A stretch of 64,000 bases of DNA from Variovorax sp. WS11 (lineage in GTDB: Bacteria; Pseudomonadota; Gammaproteobacteria; Burkholderiales; Burkholderiaceae_C). The stretch spans positions 2,356,001 through 2,420,000 of the forward strand of contig NZ_JAAGOW010000001.1 of NCBI RefSeq assembly GCF_010499245.1, given 5' to 3'. The notes below the pieces were generated by a model, which saw only the letters and a program-made list of their open reading frames with translations, did no database searches and was not told the DNA's origin. The stretch's first letter is position 1, and every line of letters begins with the position of its first letter. Positions 27,090-35,956 of this stretch are shown here, piece by piece. Both the position numbers and the translations under genes were made by a program.

Positions 27090-28075
27090 CAATCCAGCTT
27101 GGCGCCCGAGAGCCGCACGATCGATTCGTAACGCTTGATCTCCGACACGATGAACTGCCCGAACTCCTCCGGCGTGCCGCCGCCGATCTCGGCACCGAAC
27201 TCGGCCATGCGCCGCTTCATGTCGGCCGACTGCAGCACCTCGTTGGCGTGGGCGTTGAGCTTGTCGATGATGGGCCGCGGCGTGCCGGCCGGCGCCATGA
27301 GGCCATACCACGAAGAGGCGTAGATGCCGGGCAGCCCGACCTCGTCGAAGGTGGGCACGTTCGGCAGCGCCGGGTTGCGCTTCTTCGAGGCCACGGCCAG
27401 GGCGCGCATCCGGCCGCTCGCCACGAAAGGCAGGCAGGTCGTGGTGTCCAGCATCAGCGAGATATGGCCCGCCGCGAGGTCCGCCTCGGCCGGCGCGGTG
27501 CCCTTGTAGGGCACGTGCACGATGTCGATCTTTGCGGCCGACATGAACTGCACCGCCGCCAGGTGCTGCGAGGAGCCGACGCCGCCCGAGCCGTAGTTGA
27601 GCTTGCCGGGGTTAGCCTGGGCCGCGTCGATCAGCTCCTTGACCGTCTTGTAGGGCGAGGAGGCCGGCACCACCAGGATGTTCGGCACGGCCGAGACGTA
27701 GACGATGGGGGCGAAGTCCTTCACCGGGTCGAAGCCCAGCTTGGTGTAGAGATGCAGGTTGACCGCGTTCGGGCTGATCGAACCCATCAGCAGGTTGTAG
27801 CCGTCGGGCTTGACGCGGGCCGCGAGCTCGGTGCCGATGTTGCCGCCGGCGCCGCCGCGGTTGTCGATGACGATCGGCTGGCCCAGCTTCTGTGCCAGCG
27901 GCTCGGAGATCATGCGTGCGGTGGTGTCGACGCCGCCGCCGGCGGGCCACGGCACCATGAGCTTGATCGGCTGGCTGGGATAGACGCTGTCGGCTGCGGC
28001 AGCGCCCGCGAGAGCGAGCAGCGCGGCGGCCAGGCCGGCATGCAGGCAGGCATGCGCTTTCTTCATCGTCACCAT
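27089..28075 (-). CDS. Bug/TctC-family substrate-binding protein
   Basis: A 328-residue periplasmic protein: signal peptide ([20 protein letters not shown]), then [38 protein letters not shown] and [18 protein letters not shown], all standard Bug blocks. The GTG-ACG-ATG start region has AGGAG nine bases upstream of the first ATG. It is the first gene of the leuCDB operon and translationally coupled to leuC, which implies that uptake of a small (hydroxy)carboxylate is tied to isomerase/dehydrogenase chemistry. Confidence 0.9.
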   Translation of the reverse strand: MVTMKKAHACLHAGLAAALLALAGAAAADSVYPSQPIKLMVPWPAGGGVDTTARMISEPLAQKLGQPIVIDNRGGAGGNIGTELAARVKPDGYNLLMGSISPNAVNLHLYTKLGFDPVKDFAPIVYVSAVPNILVVPASSPYKTVKELIDAAQANPGKLNYGSGGVGSSQHLAAVQFMSAAKIDIVHVPYKGTAPAEADLAAGHISLMLDTTTCLPFVASGRMRALAVASKKRNPALPNVPTFDEVGLPGIYASSWYGLMAPAGTPRPIIDKLNAHANEVLQSADMKRRMAEFGAEIGGGTPEEFGQFIVSEIKRYESIVRLSGAKLD

Positions 28076-28155
28076 GGGCTCGTCTCCTGGACTTGTAATG
28101 GGGTCGATGCTATGGACGCGGCGGCGCTGCGGCAATCACAATTAAGGCATGCACC

Positions 28156-28174
28156 CCATGAGCAAAGCTCATGG
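28156..28174. promoter_or_regulatory. Perfect T-N11-A palindrome (LysR operator)
   Basis: CCATGAGC-AAA-GCTCATGG: 8-base arms around a 3-base centre, containing the T-N11-A core of LysR sites. It lies 12 bases before the LysR start and about 80 bases before the Bug start, right for autoregulation plus activation of the divergent operon. Confidence 0.65.
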
Positions 28175-28186
28175 CTACTCCAAACC

Positions 28187-29089
28187 ATGACGCGCCGTCT
28201 TCCACCCCTCAACGCCCTGCGCGCCTTCGAAGCCGCGGCCCGCTGCGGCAACTTCACGCGCGCGGCGCAGGAGCTGTGCGTGACGCAGGGCGCGGTCAGC
28301 CGCCACATCGCCACGCTGGAAGGCTGGCTCGGCCTCGCGCTGTTCGAGCGCGGCCGGCACGGCATCGCGCTCACGCCCGCGGGGCAGCGCTACTTCGACA
28401 CCGCGCGCGCGGCGCTGGACCAGATCGACTACGGCACGCGCCAGCTGCAGGCCGGCCCCGACGAGCGGCGCCTGCGCATCAAGCTGCCGCCCACCTTCGC
28501 GATCCGCTGGCTGGTGCCGCGGCTGGCGCGCTTCCATGCGCTGCACCCGCGCATCGACGTGCAGATCACCACCTCGCACGAGCGCGCCGATTTCGCGCGC
28601 GAGGAGGTGGACGTGAGCATCCATTCCGAGCCCCAGCCGCCCGCTGGCCCGGGCTTGCGGCGCCTGTTCGGGGAGACGCTGCTGCCGGTGTGCGCGCCGG
28701 GCCTGCTGGAGCGGGGCCCGCAGCTTCGCAAGCCGGCCGACCTCGCGCGGCACGTGCTGCTGTGCTCGATGAACCGGCCCAAGGACTGGCCGGCCTGGCT
28801 GGCCGAGGCCGGCGCGCCGCAGATCGACGGCAACAGCGGCCTCCGATTCGAGAACGCCGCGCTGGCCTACCAGGCCGCGGCCGACCAGCTGGGCGTGATG
28901 GTCGCGCTCGACGCCTTCGTGCGCGACGACCTGGCCGCGGGCCGGCTGGTCGCGCCCTTCGCGCTGAAGGTGCGGACGGAGGGCGCCTATTACCTGGCCT
29001 GGCGCGACCAGGCGCCGCTGCCCGAGCGGGTGCGCGCCTTCGAGGACTGGATCGTGAAGGAGGCCGAGGCGATGGCGTTCTCTTCGTAA
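28187..29089 (+). CDS. LysR-family regulator, GcvA-like
   Basis: A 300-residue regulator whose N-terminus (RLPPLNALRAFEAAARCGNF, CVTQGAVSRHIATLEGWLG) matches the GcvA/AmpR subgroup of LysR proteins. It is transcribed divergently from the bug-leuCDB operon with a perfect T-N11-A palindrome between, so it very probably regulates that operon and itself. Start chosen at the ATG immediately before the HTH; the upstream frame is open but antisense to the Bug gene. Effector unknown, possibly the Bug ligand or an isopropylmalate-like acid. Confidence 0.9.
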   Translation: MTRRLPPLNALRAFEAAARCGNFTRAAQELCVTQGAVSRHIATLEGWLGLALFERGRHGIALTPAGQRYFDTARAALDQIDYGTRQLQAGPDERRLRIKLPPTFAIRWLVPRLARFHALHPRIDVQITTSHERADFAREEVDVSIHSEPQPPAGPGLRRLFGETLLPVCAPGLLERGPQLRKPADLARHVLLCSMNRPKDWPAWLAEAGAPQIDGNSGLRFENAALAYQAAADQLGVMVALDAFVRDDLAAGRLVAPFALKVRTEGAYYLAWRDQAPLPERVRAFEDWIVKEAEAMAFSS

Positions 29090-29205
29090 GAAAAAATGAA
29101 GGATAGATGTAGTTTCAGGTAGTTTATTTTTTGAATGCGTGACCTGACACTCGCCTCAGGCCGTGCTTTCCGGCCCGTCGTTCCACATTGCCGGAGGTTA
29201 CTGCC
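29090..29205 (+). promoter_or_regulatory. AT-rich leader of the D-amino-acid operon
   Basis: A marked AT-rich island (for example TTTATTTTTTGAA) in an otherwise very GC-rich window, with CAGGT and ACCTG as a spaced inverted repeat. It likely contains the promoter of the following Bug-led operon; exact hexamers are not assigned. GGAGG precedes the start at 29206. Confidence 0.45.
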
Positions 29206-30177
29206 ATGCGTCTGCGCTCCCTGCTGCCTGCCCTTGTCCTCGCCACGCTGTCGGCCCTCTCGCTGCCGGCGCTCGCAGCCTATCCCGACAAGCCGATCCG
29301 CCTGATCGTGCCGTCGGCCGCGGGCGGCGCACCCGACGCGCTGATGCGCGCACTGGGCACGCAACTGTCGCAGCAGATGGGCGTGCCCATCGTGATCGAC
29401 AACAAGCCCGGCGGCTCCTACACGATCGGGACGATGGACCTGGTGCGCTCTGCGCCCGACGGCTACACGCTGGCCTATGGCAACGTCGTCTCGCTGGCCA
29501 CCAACCGCTCGCTGCTGAGCAACGTGCCGTACGACGTGGAGAAGGATCTGACGCTGATCGCCAACACCTTGCGACTGTCCAATCTGCTGGTCGTCAACAA
29601 CGACTTGCCGGTCAAGAGTGTCCCCGAGCTGATCGCCTACGCAAAGAAGAACCCGGACAAGCTGGCCTTCGCCTCGGACGGCAACGGCACCACCGCCCAT
29701 CTCGGGGTGGAGCTCTTCAAGTCCGTGACCGGCACCAGCATGCTGCATGTCCCCTACAAGGCCGCGACCGCGGCCATGACCGACCTGATCGGCGGCGGCG
29801 TCCAGCTCATGATGATCAACACGCCGGTGTCGGGACCGCAGGCGCAGTCGGGCCGCGTGCGGGCGCTGGGAATTTCATCGAGCAAGCGCTCGTCCACCTA
29901 CCCGGACATTCCCACCATCGCCGAGGCCGGCGTGCCGGGCTTCGAGGTGACCGCCTGGGGCGGCATCGTCGGGCCGGCCCACATGCCCAACGACGTCGTC
30001 ACCCGCCTCAATGCCGAGATCCGCACCGCGCTGGCCAACCCGGCGTTGCGCGAGCGCTTCAAGGTGCTGGGCGCCGAGACCGACCCCAGCACGCCCGAGC
30101 AGTTCCTCGATCTCTCGCGCCGCGAGACGGCCAAGTGGGCCAGGATCGTCAAGGAATCGGGCGCGAAGATCGATTGA
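29206..30177 (+). CDS. Bug/TctC-family substrate-binding protein
   Basis: A 323-residue periplasmic binding protein: signal peptide (LRSLLPALVLATLSALSLPA), then IRLIVPSAAGGAPDALMRAL, VIDNKPGGSYTIGTMDLV and MLHVPYKAATAAMTDLIGGG. It is the first gene of a five-enzyme/transport operon and is followed 16 bases later by a D-threonine-aldolase-type gene. The context suggests it captures D-amino acids or their N-acyl derivatives. The typical Bug Asp that contacts amino-group ligands cannot be verified by eye. Confidence 0.9.
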   Translation: MRLRSLLPALVLATLSALSLPALAAYPDKPIRLIVPSAAGGAPDALMRALGTQLSQQMGVPIVIDNKPGGSYTIGTMDLVRSAPDGYTLAYGNVVSLATNRSLLSNVPYDVEKDLTLIANTLRLSNLLVVNNDLPVKSVPELIAYAKKNPDKLAFASDGNGTTAHLGVELFKSVTGTSMLHVPYKAATAAMTDLIGGGVQLMMINTPVSGPQAQSGRVRALGISSSKRSSTYPDIPTIAEAGVPGFEVTAWGGIVGPAHMPNDVVTRLNAEIRTALANPALRERFKVLGAETDPSTPEQFLDLSRRETAKWARIVKESGAKID

Positions 30178-30193
30178 ACGCGAGGCTGTCCCC

Positions 30194-31309
30194 ATGCTCC
30201 CCTGGAAAGCCGCAAGGCCCGGCGACCCTCTGGTCGCCATCGACACGCCGGCGCTGGTGCTCGACCTCGACGCCTTCGAGCGCAACCTGATGCGCATGGC
30301 CGAGGCGCTGCGCGGCAGCAAGGTGCGGCTGCGCGCCCATGCCAAGTGCCACAAGACCCCGGAGATCGCGCGGCGCCAGGTGGCACTGGGCGCCGTCGGC
30401 ATCTGCTGCCAGAAGGTCAGCGAGGCGGCGGTGTTCGTGGAGGCCGGCATCGAGGACGTCCTGGTCACCAACCAGGTGGTGGGCGACGCCAAGCTGCGCC
30501 ATCTCGCGGCCCTGGGCCGCAGGGCGCGCATCGGCGTGCTGGTCGATCACCCGCTGCAGGTGCAGGCGCTCGCCGCCGCGGCGCAGGCGCATGCGGTCAC
30601 GCTGGATGTCTATGTGGAGGTCAACGTCGGCGCCAACCGCTGCGGCGTCGCCCCCGGCGAGGAGGCGGTGCGCCTCGCGCGCCAGGTTGCCGCCAGCACG
30701 CCGCTGCGCTTCATGGGCCTGCACTGCTATCACGGCCCGGCCCAGCACATGCGCTCGCCCCAGGAGCGCGCGGCCGCCATTGCCGGGGCCGCGCAAGCCG
30801 CACGCACGACCCGCGAGGCCATCGAGGCCAGCGGCTTGCCCGTCGAGCGTGTGACCGGCGCGGGCACCGGCACCTTCCTGCACGAGCGCGACTCCGGCGT
30901 CTTCAACGAGATCCAGGCCGGCTCCTATGTGTTCATGGACCGCGACTACGGCGACAACCAGCGTGGCGAGAACGACGTCGCCTTCGAGCATGCGCTGTTC
31001 GTTCGCACCACGGTCATGAGCCGCGCCACGCCCGAGCGAGCGGTGGTCGATGCCGGCCTCAAGGCATCCAGCGTGGATTCGGGCCTGCCCATCGTGTGGC
31101 AGCGACCCGACCTGCGCTATGTGAAAGCCTCCGACGAGCATGGCGTACTGGCCACCCCCGATGCCGCGGCGCTCACGCTGGGCGACCCGCTGATGCTGGT
31201 GCCCGGCCATTGCGACCCGACCGTCAACCTCTACGACGAACTGGTCTGCGTGCGCGGCGAGCGGGTCGAGGCCCTCTGGCCGATCGCCGCGCGCGGCGCG
31301 CTGCTGTGA
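30194..31309 (+). CDS. PLP-dependent D-threonine aldolase-type enzyme (DSD1 family)
   Basis: A 371-residue fold-type III PLP enzyme. The Schiff-base Lys lies in LRAHAKCHKTPEIARRQ, and the C-terminus has PGHCDPTVNLYDELV. In D-threonine aldolases the His and the Asp two residues on (H-C-D) hold a divalent metal, whereas D-serine dehydratases have H-x-C, so this paralogue is predicted to be a metal-dependent aldolase. It would cleave D-threonine or D-3-hydroxyaspartate to glycine or glyoxylate-derived products. It sits between the Bug gene and a D-aminoacylase, consistent with D-amino-acid catabolism. Confidence 0.82.
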   Translation: MLPWKAARPGDPLVAIDTPALVLDLDAFERNLMRMAEALRGSKVRLRAHAKCHKTPEIARRQVALGAVGICCQKVSEAAVFVEAGIEDVLVTNQVVGDAKLRHLAALGRRARIGVLVDHPLQVQALAAAAQAHAVTLDVYVEVNVGANRCGVAPGEEAVRLARQVAASTPLRFMGLHCYHGPAQHMRSPQERAAAIAGAAQAARTTREAIEASGLPVERVTGAGTGTFLHERDSGVFNEIQAGSYVFMDRDYGDNQRGENDVAFEHALFVRTTVMSRATPERAVVDAGLKASSVDSGLPIVWQRPDLRYVKASDEHGVLATPDAAALTLGDPLMLVPGHCDPTVNLYDELVCVRGERVEALWPIAARGALL

Positions 31310-31332
31310 TCCCTTTCAACCCGAGACACCCC

Positions 31333-32799
31333 ATGCAGGAAAAATTCGACCTACTGATCCGCAACGCCAGCATCGTCGACGGCAGCGGCGCGCCGCGCTT
31401 CGCGGGCGACATCGGCATTCGCGGCGAGCGCATCGCGCGCATCGGCGATCTGTCGGCGATGCACGGCCAGGTCGAGATCGACCAGGGCGGCCGCATCGCG
31501 GCGCCCGGTTTCATCGATGCGCACACGCACGACGACCGCCTCATGCTCTCCAATCCCGACATGGCGCCCAAGGTCAGCCAGGGCATCACCACCGTCATCG
31601 CGGGCAACTGCGGGATCTCGCTGGCCCCGATGCCGGGCGGAATCACCCAACCGGTCACGCCGCCATTGAACCTGCTCGACGAGGAAGGCGGCTGGTTCTC
31701 CTTCCCCACCTTCGCCTCGTACATCGAGGCACTGCGCGCCAAGCCCGCGGCGACCAACTGCGCGCTGCTCGTGGGCCACACCACCTTGCGCGTCGCGACG
31801 CTGGACGACCTGGGCCTGCCGGCCACGGAGGAACAGATCGTCCGCATGCGCGCCCTGGTGCAGGAGGCGCTCGAAGCCGGCGCCATCGGCGTCTCCACGG
31901 GGCTCTTCTACGAGCCCTCGGTCGCAGCCCCGACCGAGGAGGTGATCGAGACCTGCCGCCCCCTCAAGGACTTCGGCGGCGTGTACTGCACCCACATGCG
32001 CGACGAGGCGGACCGCGTGATCGACTCGCTGGAAGAGACCTTCCGCGTCGGCCGCGAGGTCGGCGTGCAGGTGGTGATCTCGCACATGAAGGTGGTCGGG
32101 CCGGCGAACCACGGCCGTTCGGAGGAAGCGCTGGCCTTCGTCGAGAAGAACATGGCGAAGCAGCCGATCTGCCTGGACTGCTACCCGTACACGGCCGGCT
32201 CGACCATCCTCTCGGCCGACCGCGCGGCGACTTCGTCGCGCGTGATCGTAAGCTGGTCCAAACCCATGCCCGAGCATGCGGGCCGGGATCTCGATGCCAT
32301 CGCGAAGGAGATGGGCGTCGGCGAGGAAGAAGCGATCCGCCGGCTCAGCCCCGCTGGCGGCATCTACTTCCGGCTCGACGAGAACGACGTGCAGCGCATC
32401 CTGAAATTCGACCACACCATGATCGGCTCCGACGGCCTGCCGCACGACGCCTCGCCGCATCCGCGCCTGTGGGGCAGCTTCCCGCGGGTGCTGGGCCACT
32501 ACGGCCGGCTGCTCAGGCTGTTCCCGCTGGAGACGGCCGTCTACAAGATGACCGGCCTCACGGCGAAGAACTTCGGCCTCAAGGACCGCGGCGTGCTGAA
32601 GGAAGGCGCGTACGCCGACCTGACCCTGTTCGACGCCGACACCGTGGACGAAGCGGCCACCTACGAAACGCCGATCGCCCCGGCCCGCGGCATCGATGCG
32701 GTGATCGTCAACGGCGCGGTCGTCTGGCAAGGCGGCCGCCCGACCGGTGCGCGGCCCGGACGCGTGCTCGCGCGGGAAACGAACAAGGCAATGAACTGA
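31333..32799 (+). CDS. N-acyl-D-amino-acid deacylase (D-aminoacylase)
   Basis: A 488-residue amidohydrolase-superfamily enzyme: LLIRNASIVDGSGAPRFAGD, the metal motif APGFIDAHTHDDRL, GHTTLRV, CTHMRDEADRVIDSL and the metal-binding Asp in MIGSDGLPHD. The Cys in GNCGISLAP is the extra metal ligand typical of D-aminoacylases. It releases free D-amino acids from their N-acyl forms. AGGA-type spacing is weak, but the gene follows the aldolase by only 23 bases and the next start is one base after its stop, so it is mid-operon. Confidence 0.9.
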   Translation: MQEKFDLLIRNASIVDGSGAPRFAGDIGIRGERIARIGDLSAMHGQVEIDQGGRIAAPGFIDAHTHDDRLMLSNPDMAPKVSQGITTVIAGNCGISLAPMPGGITQPVTPPLNLLDEEGGWFSFPTFASYIEALRAKPAATNCALLVGHTTLRVATLDDLGLPATEEQIVRMRALVQEALEAGAIGVSTGLFYEPSVAAPTEEVIETCRPLKDFGGVYCTHMRDEADRVIDSLEETFRVGREVGVQVVISHMKVVGPANHGRSEEALAFVEKNMAKQPICLDCYPYTAGSTILSADRAATSSRVIVSWSKPMPEHAGRDLDAIAKEMGVGEEEAIRRLSPAGGIYFRLDENDVQRILKFDHTMIGSDGLPHDASPHPRLWGSFPRVLGHYGRLLRLFPLETAVYKMTGLTAKNFGLKDRGVLKEGAYADLTLFDADTVDEAATYETPIAPARGIDAVIVNGAVVWQGGRPTGARPGRVLARETNKAMN

Positions 32800-32800
32800 C

Positions 32801-33940
32801 ATGACGAAACAGGTTCTCGAACAACTGGAGACACCCGCGCTGCTGCTCGACCCGGCGCGCATGGATCGCAACATCGAGCGCATGCGCAACCAGGCGCGGC
32901 GCCTGGGCGTGACGCTGCGCCCGCACGTGAAGACCAACAAGTCGATGGACGTGACGCGCCGGATGATGGAGACGCCGGAGGGACCGATCACGGTGTCGAC
33001 GCTGCGCGAGGCCGATTACTTTGCGGCGCATGGCGTCAAGGACATCCTCTATGCCGTGTGCATCGCGCCGAACAAGCTGGATCACGTGATGAGGCTGCAG
33101 GACCAGGGAGTGCGGCTCACGCTGATTCTCGACAGCATGGAGGCGGCACGGGTGCTGGCCCAGTGCGCGCATGAGGCGCAACGGCATTTCGAGCTGCTCA
33201 TCGAGGTGGACTCGGACGGCCACCGCTCGGGCGTGAATCCCGATTCCGGCGAGCTGCTCTCGATCGCGCAGTTCCTCGAAGCCGCCGGCATCCCGGTGCA
33301 GGGCATCCTCACGCACGCCGGAAGCTCCTACGACTGCACATCCACCGACGCGATCTGCGCGATGGCCGAGCAGGAGCGCGCGGCGGCCGTGCATGCGGCG
33401 CAGCGTCTGCGTGCTGCCGGCATCGCCTGCCCCGTGGTCAGCGTCGGCTCGACGCCGACCGCGCTCTTCGCCGAGCGGCTCGAAGGCATCACCGAAGTGC
33501 GCGCCGGCGTATTCGTGTTCTTCGATCTCTTCATGGCAGGCTTGAATGTCTGCGGCGTGGACGACATCGCCCTGTCGGTGCTGGCCACGGTGATCGGTCA
33601 CCAGCGCGAAAAGGGCTGGACGATCCTGGACGCCGGATGGATGGCGATGTCGCGCGACCGCGGCACGGCGAGGCAGCCGGTGGACCAGGGCTACGGGCTG
33701 GTTTGCGACCTCGACGGGCGGCCGCTGGAGGACCTGATCCTCGTGGGCGCCAACCAGGAGCACGGGATCATGGCGCACCGCAGCGGCAAGATCGAAGGCG
33801 CACTGCAGCTGCCGGTCGGTGCGCAAGTGCGCATCCTGCCCAACCATGCCTGCCCCACCGCGGCGCAGTACGACCACTACAAGGTGCTCGGCCCGGGCCA
33901 CGAGATCGAAGCGACCTGGCCGCGCATCAGCGGCTGGTGA
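32801..33940 (+). CDS. PLP-dependent D-serine dehydratase-type enzyme (DSD1 family)
   Basis: A 379-residue paralogue of the gene at 30194 with Schiff-base Lys in LRPHVKTNKSMDVTRRMM. The C-terminal metal motif reads PNHACPTAAQYDHY. The His-x-Cys pair is the zinc site of eukaryotic-type D-serine dehydratase, in contrast to the His-Cys-Asp of the first paralogue. It is predicted to dehydrate D-serine (or D-threo-3-hydroxyaspartate) to a 2-oxo acid and ammonia. It begins one base after the deacylase stop. Confidence 0.82.
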   Translation: MTKQVLEQLETPALLLDPARMDRNIERMRNQARRLGVTLRPHVKTNKSMDVTRRMMETPEGPITVSTLREADYFAAHGVKDILYAVCIAPNKLDHVMRLQDQGVRLTLILDSMEAARVLAQCAHEAQRHFELLIEVDSDGHRSGVNPDSGELLSIAQFLEAAGIPVQGILTHAGSSYDCTSTDAICAMAEQERAAAVHAAQRLRAAGIACPVVSVGSTPTALFAERLEGITEVRAGVFVFFDLFMAGLNVCGVDDIALSVLATVIGHQREKGWTILDAGWMAMSRDRGTARQPVDQGYGLVCDLDGRPLEDLILVGANQEHGIMAHRSGKIEGALQLPVGAQVRILPNHACPTAAQYDHYKVLGPGHEIEATWPRISGW

Positions 33941-33965
33941 AAGCTGCCCCACACAGAAAGACGCG

Positions 33966-34937
33966 ATGCTGATCATTTCGGAACAGGTGGCCCGCGCGTT
34001 GGTGAGCGTCGAGGACGCCATCGCGGCGGTCGAGCGATGCTTCGCCGCGATGGCGCGCCAGGAGGCGCGCAACTACCCGGTGGTGCGCGAGGGGGTGGGT
34101 TGCCGCGATGCCGTCTACGGCGTCAAGGCCGGCTGCGACACCAGCGCCCCCCTGCTCGGCCTCAAGGCGGGCGGCTACTGGCCGCACAACGCGGACCGGA
34201 ACCTGGGCAACCACCAGTCGTCGACCTTGCTCTTCGACCCGGACACGGGCCGCGCTTCGGCACTCGTCAGCGCGAACTACCTGACCGGCGTGCGCACCGG
34301 CGCCGCCAGCGCGATCGCCACCCGGCACTTGTCGCGCCCCGACAGCACCGTGCTCGGCATCGTCGGCGCGGGCGTTCAGTCGCACCACCAGCTGCGTGCG
34401 ACGCTGGCCGTGCGTGCCATCCGCCAGGTGCATGCGTGGGATCCCTCCCCTGAAAACCTTGCTGCCTTCGGCCGCCTCGTGCAGCAGCTCGACCTGGAAT
34501 TCGTGCCGGAGACCCAGGTCGAGACCGTGGCCGCCCACGCCGACATCCTGATCACTGCGACGCCCTCGCAGAAGGCCCTGGTCCAGAGATCCTGGGTGCG
34601 CCCCGGCACCCACATCAACGCGATGGGCGCCGACACCCGCGGCAAGCAGGAGCTGGATCCGGCCCTGGTGGCGGCAGCGGCCCTGTTCGTCGACGAGGCC
34701 GAACAGGCGGTCCGCATCGGCGAATGCCAGCATGCCTACGACGCCGGCCTGATCACCGCGCAGAGCTTTCGCGGCAGCATCGGCGCCGTCATCGAAGGTG
34801 CATGCGACGGGCGCCGCACGGCCGACGAGATCACCCTCTTCGACGGAACGGGCGTGGCGCTGCAGGACCTGGCCGTGGCCGAGCTTGCCGTCCGCACGGC
34901 CAGGCAGCGGGGACTCGGCAGCAGCGTGGACTATTAG
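33966..34937 (+). CDS. Ornithine cyclodeaminase / mu-crystallin family protein
   Basis: A 323-residue NAD(P)-binding protein: LGLKAGGYWPHN, the Rossmann region VLGIVGAGVQSHHQLRATLA, and INAMGADTRGKQELDPALVA with the family Asp. The family includes ornithine cyclodeaminase, ketimine and iminosuccinate reductases and alanine dehydrogenase. In the beta-hydroxyaspartate cycle a member of this family (BhcD) works next to a DSD1-type aldolase (BhcC), but the aminotransferase and dehydratase partners are not here. The enzyme may reduce an imine made by its operon neighbours; exact role uncertain. Confidence 0.82.
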   Translation: MLIISEQVARALVSVEDAIAAVERCFAAMARQEARNYPVVREGVGCRDAVYGVKAGCDTSAPLLGLKAGGYWPHNADRNLGNHQSSTLLFDPDTGRASALVSANYLTGVRTGAASAIATRHLSRPDSTVLGIVGAGVQSHHQLRATLAVRAIRQVHAWDPSPENLAAFGRLVQQLDLEFVPETQVETVAAHADILITATPSQKALVQRSWVRPGTHINAMGADTRGKQELDPALVAAAALFVDEAEQAVRIGECQHAYDAGLITAQSFRGSIGAVIEGACDGRRTADEITLFDGTGVALQDLAVAELAVRTARQRGLGSSVDY

Positions 34938-34966
34938 GGCCGGTCGACAAGCCCTAGCATTCGCGG

Positions 34967-35881
34967 ATGTCACACGACGTCACCGACCTCCGCTTCTTCG
35001 TCGTCATCACCGAAAGCGGCTCCCTCGCGGAAGCAGCCCGGCGCATGGACGTGACGGCCTCGTCCGTGTCGCAGCGGCTGCGCCAACTGGAAGACCGCCT
35101 GGGGCTGCACCTGGTCCACCGCAGCACGCGCCGCTTCAGCCTCACCGAAGAGGGCGAGCTCTTCCACGCCGGGGCCGTGAATCTTCTCGCCGAGCTGGAC
35201 GGATTGATCGACAACCTGCGTGCACGCTCGGGCGAGGTCGCGGGGACGCTGGACGTTTGCGGCCCCCTGGGCTTCGGCCGGCATCACCTGGCTGCGGCCA
35301 TCGCCGACTTTCATACGCTGCACCCCCGTCTGAAGGTTTCCCTGACGCTCAGCGACGTGGTGTCGGCGGCCGACGCGAATCGCTTCGACCTGATCGTGCA
35401 CATCGGCAGCCTCGCGAACTCGAGCATGGTCGCCTATCCCATCGCGCCCAATGCGCGCTTCGTCTGCGCCGCGCCCGACTACCTCGCCCGCAGCCCTGCC
35501 CCGCGCACGCCGGACGAGCTGGCCGCGCACGACTGCATCGTGCTGCGGGAGAACCAGGAAGACGTCACGCTGTGGCACTTCAGGAAGAAGCGCAATGAAG
35601 TCGCGGTGCGGGTGGCGCCGACCCTGAGCAGCAATGATGGCGACGTCGCGCGGCAGTGGGCGCTCAAGGGCAAGGGCCTGATCATGCGCTCGGAGTGGGA
35701 CGTCGCGGAGAGCCTGGCCTGCGGGCAACTGGTTCGCGTGCTGGACGACTGGAGCTTGCCGCCCGCCGATGTGGTAGCGCTCGTGGCGCAACGCGCAGGG
35801 ATGTCCGCCAGGGTGAAGCTGTTCCTGTCGTTCCTGCAGGAGCGCTTCAAGCCCGCACCGCCATGGCGGCCACGGAAGTGA
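34967..35881 (+). CDS. LysR-family transcriptional regulator
   Basis: A 304-residue regulator with HTH FVVITESGSLAEAARRMDV, SVSQRLRQLEDRLG, and an effector domain (LDVCGPLGFGRHHLAAAIAD) of the DsdC/TrpI-like broad group. It follows the cyclodeaminase gene by 29 bases on the same strand, so it may be co-transcribed with the D-amino-acid operon and regulate it. It is convergent with the aldo/keto reductase gene. Confidence 0.88.
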   Translation: MSHDVTDLRFFVVITESGSLAEAARRMDVTASSVSQRLRQLEDRLGLHLVHRSTRRFSLTEEGELFHAGAVNLLAELDGLIDNLRARSGEVAGTLDVCGPLGFGRHHLAAAIADFHTLHPRLKVSLTLSDVVSAADANRFDLIVHIGSLANSSMVAYPIAPNARFVCAAPDYLARSPAPRTPDELAAHDCIVLRENQEDVTLWHFRKKRNEVAVRVAPTLSSNDGDVARQWALKGKGLIMRSEWDVAESLACGQLVRVLDDWSLPPADVVALVAQRAGMSARVKLFLSFLQERFKPAPPWRPRK

Positions 35882-35956
35882 GTTTGCCGAGGCCAGCGTG
35901 AGGGCGGCTGGATGGCCCGTCGCCGCACAGCCATTGCGGCGACGGGTCCCGCGCGA

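Noticed and set aside
30194..34937. Beta-hydroxyaspartate cycle (bhcABCD) operon
   Set aside because: Only C- and D-like members are present; the aspartate-glyoxylate aminotransferase and the BhcB-type dehydratase are missing and a D-aminoacylase is included.
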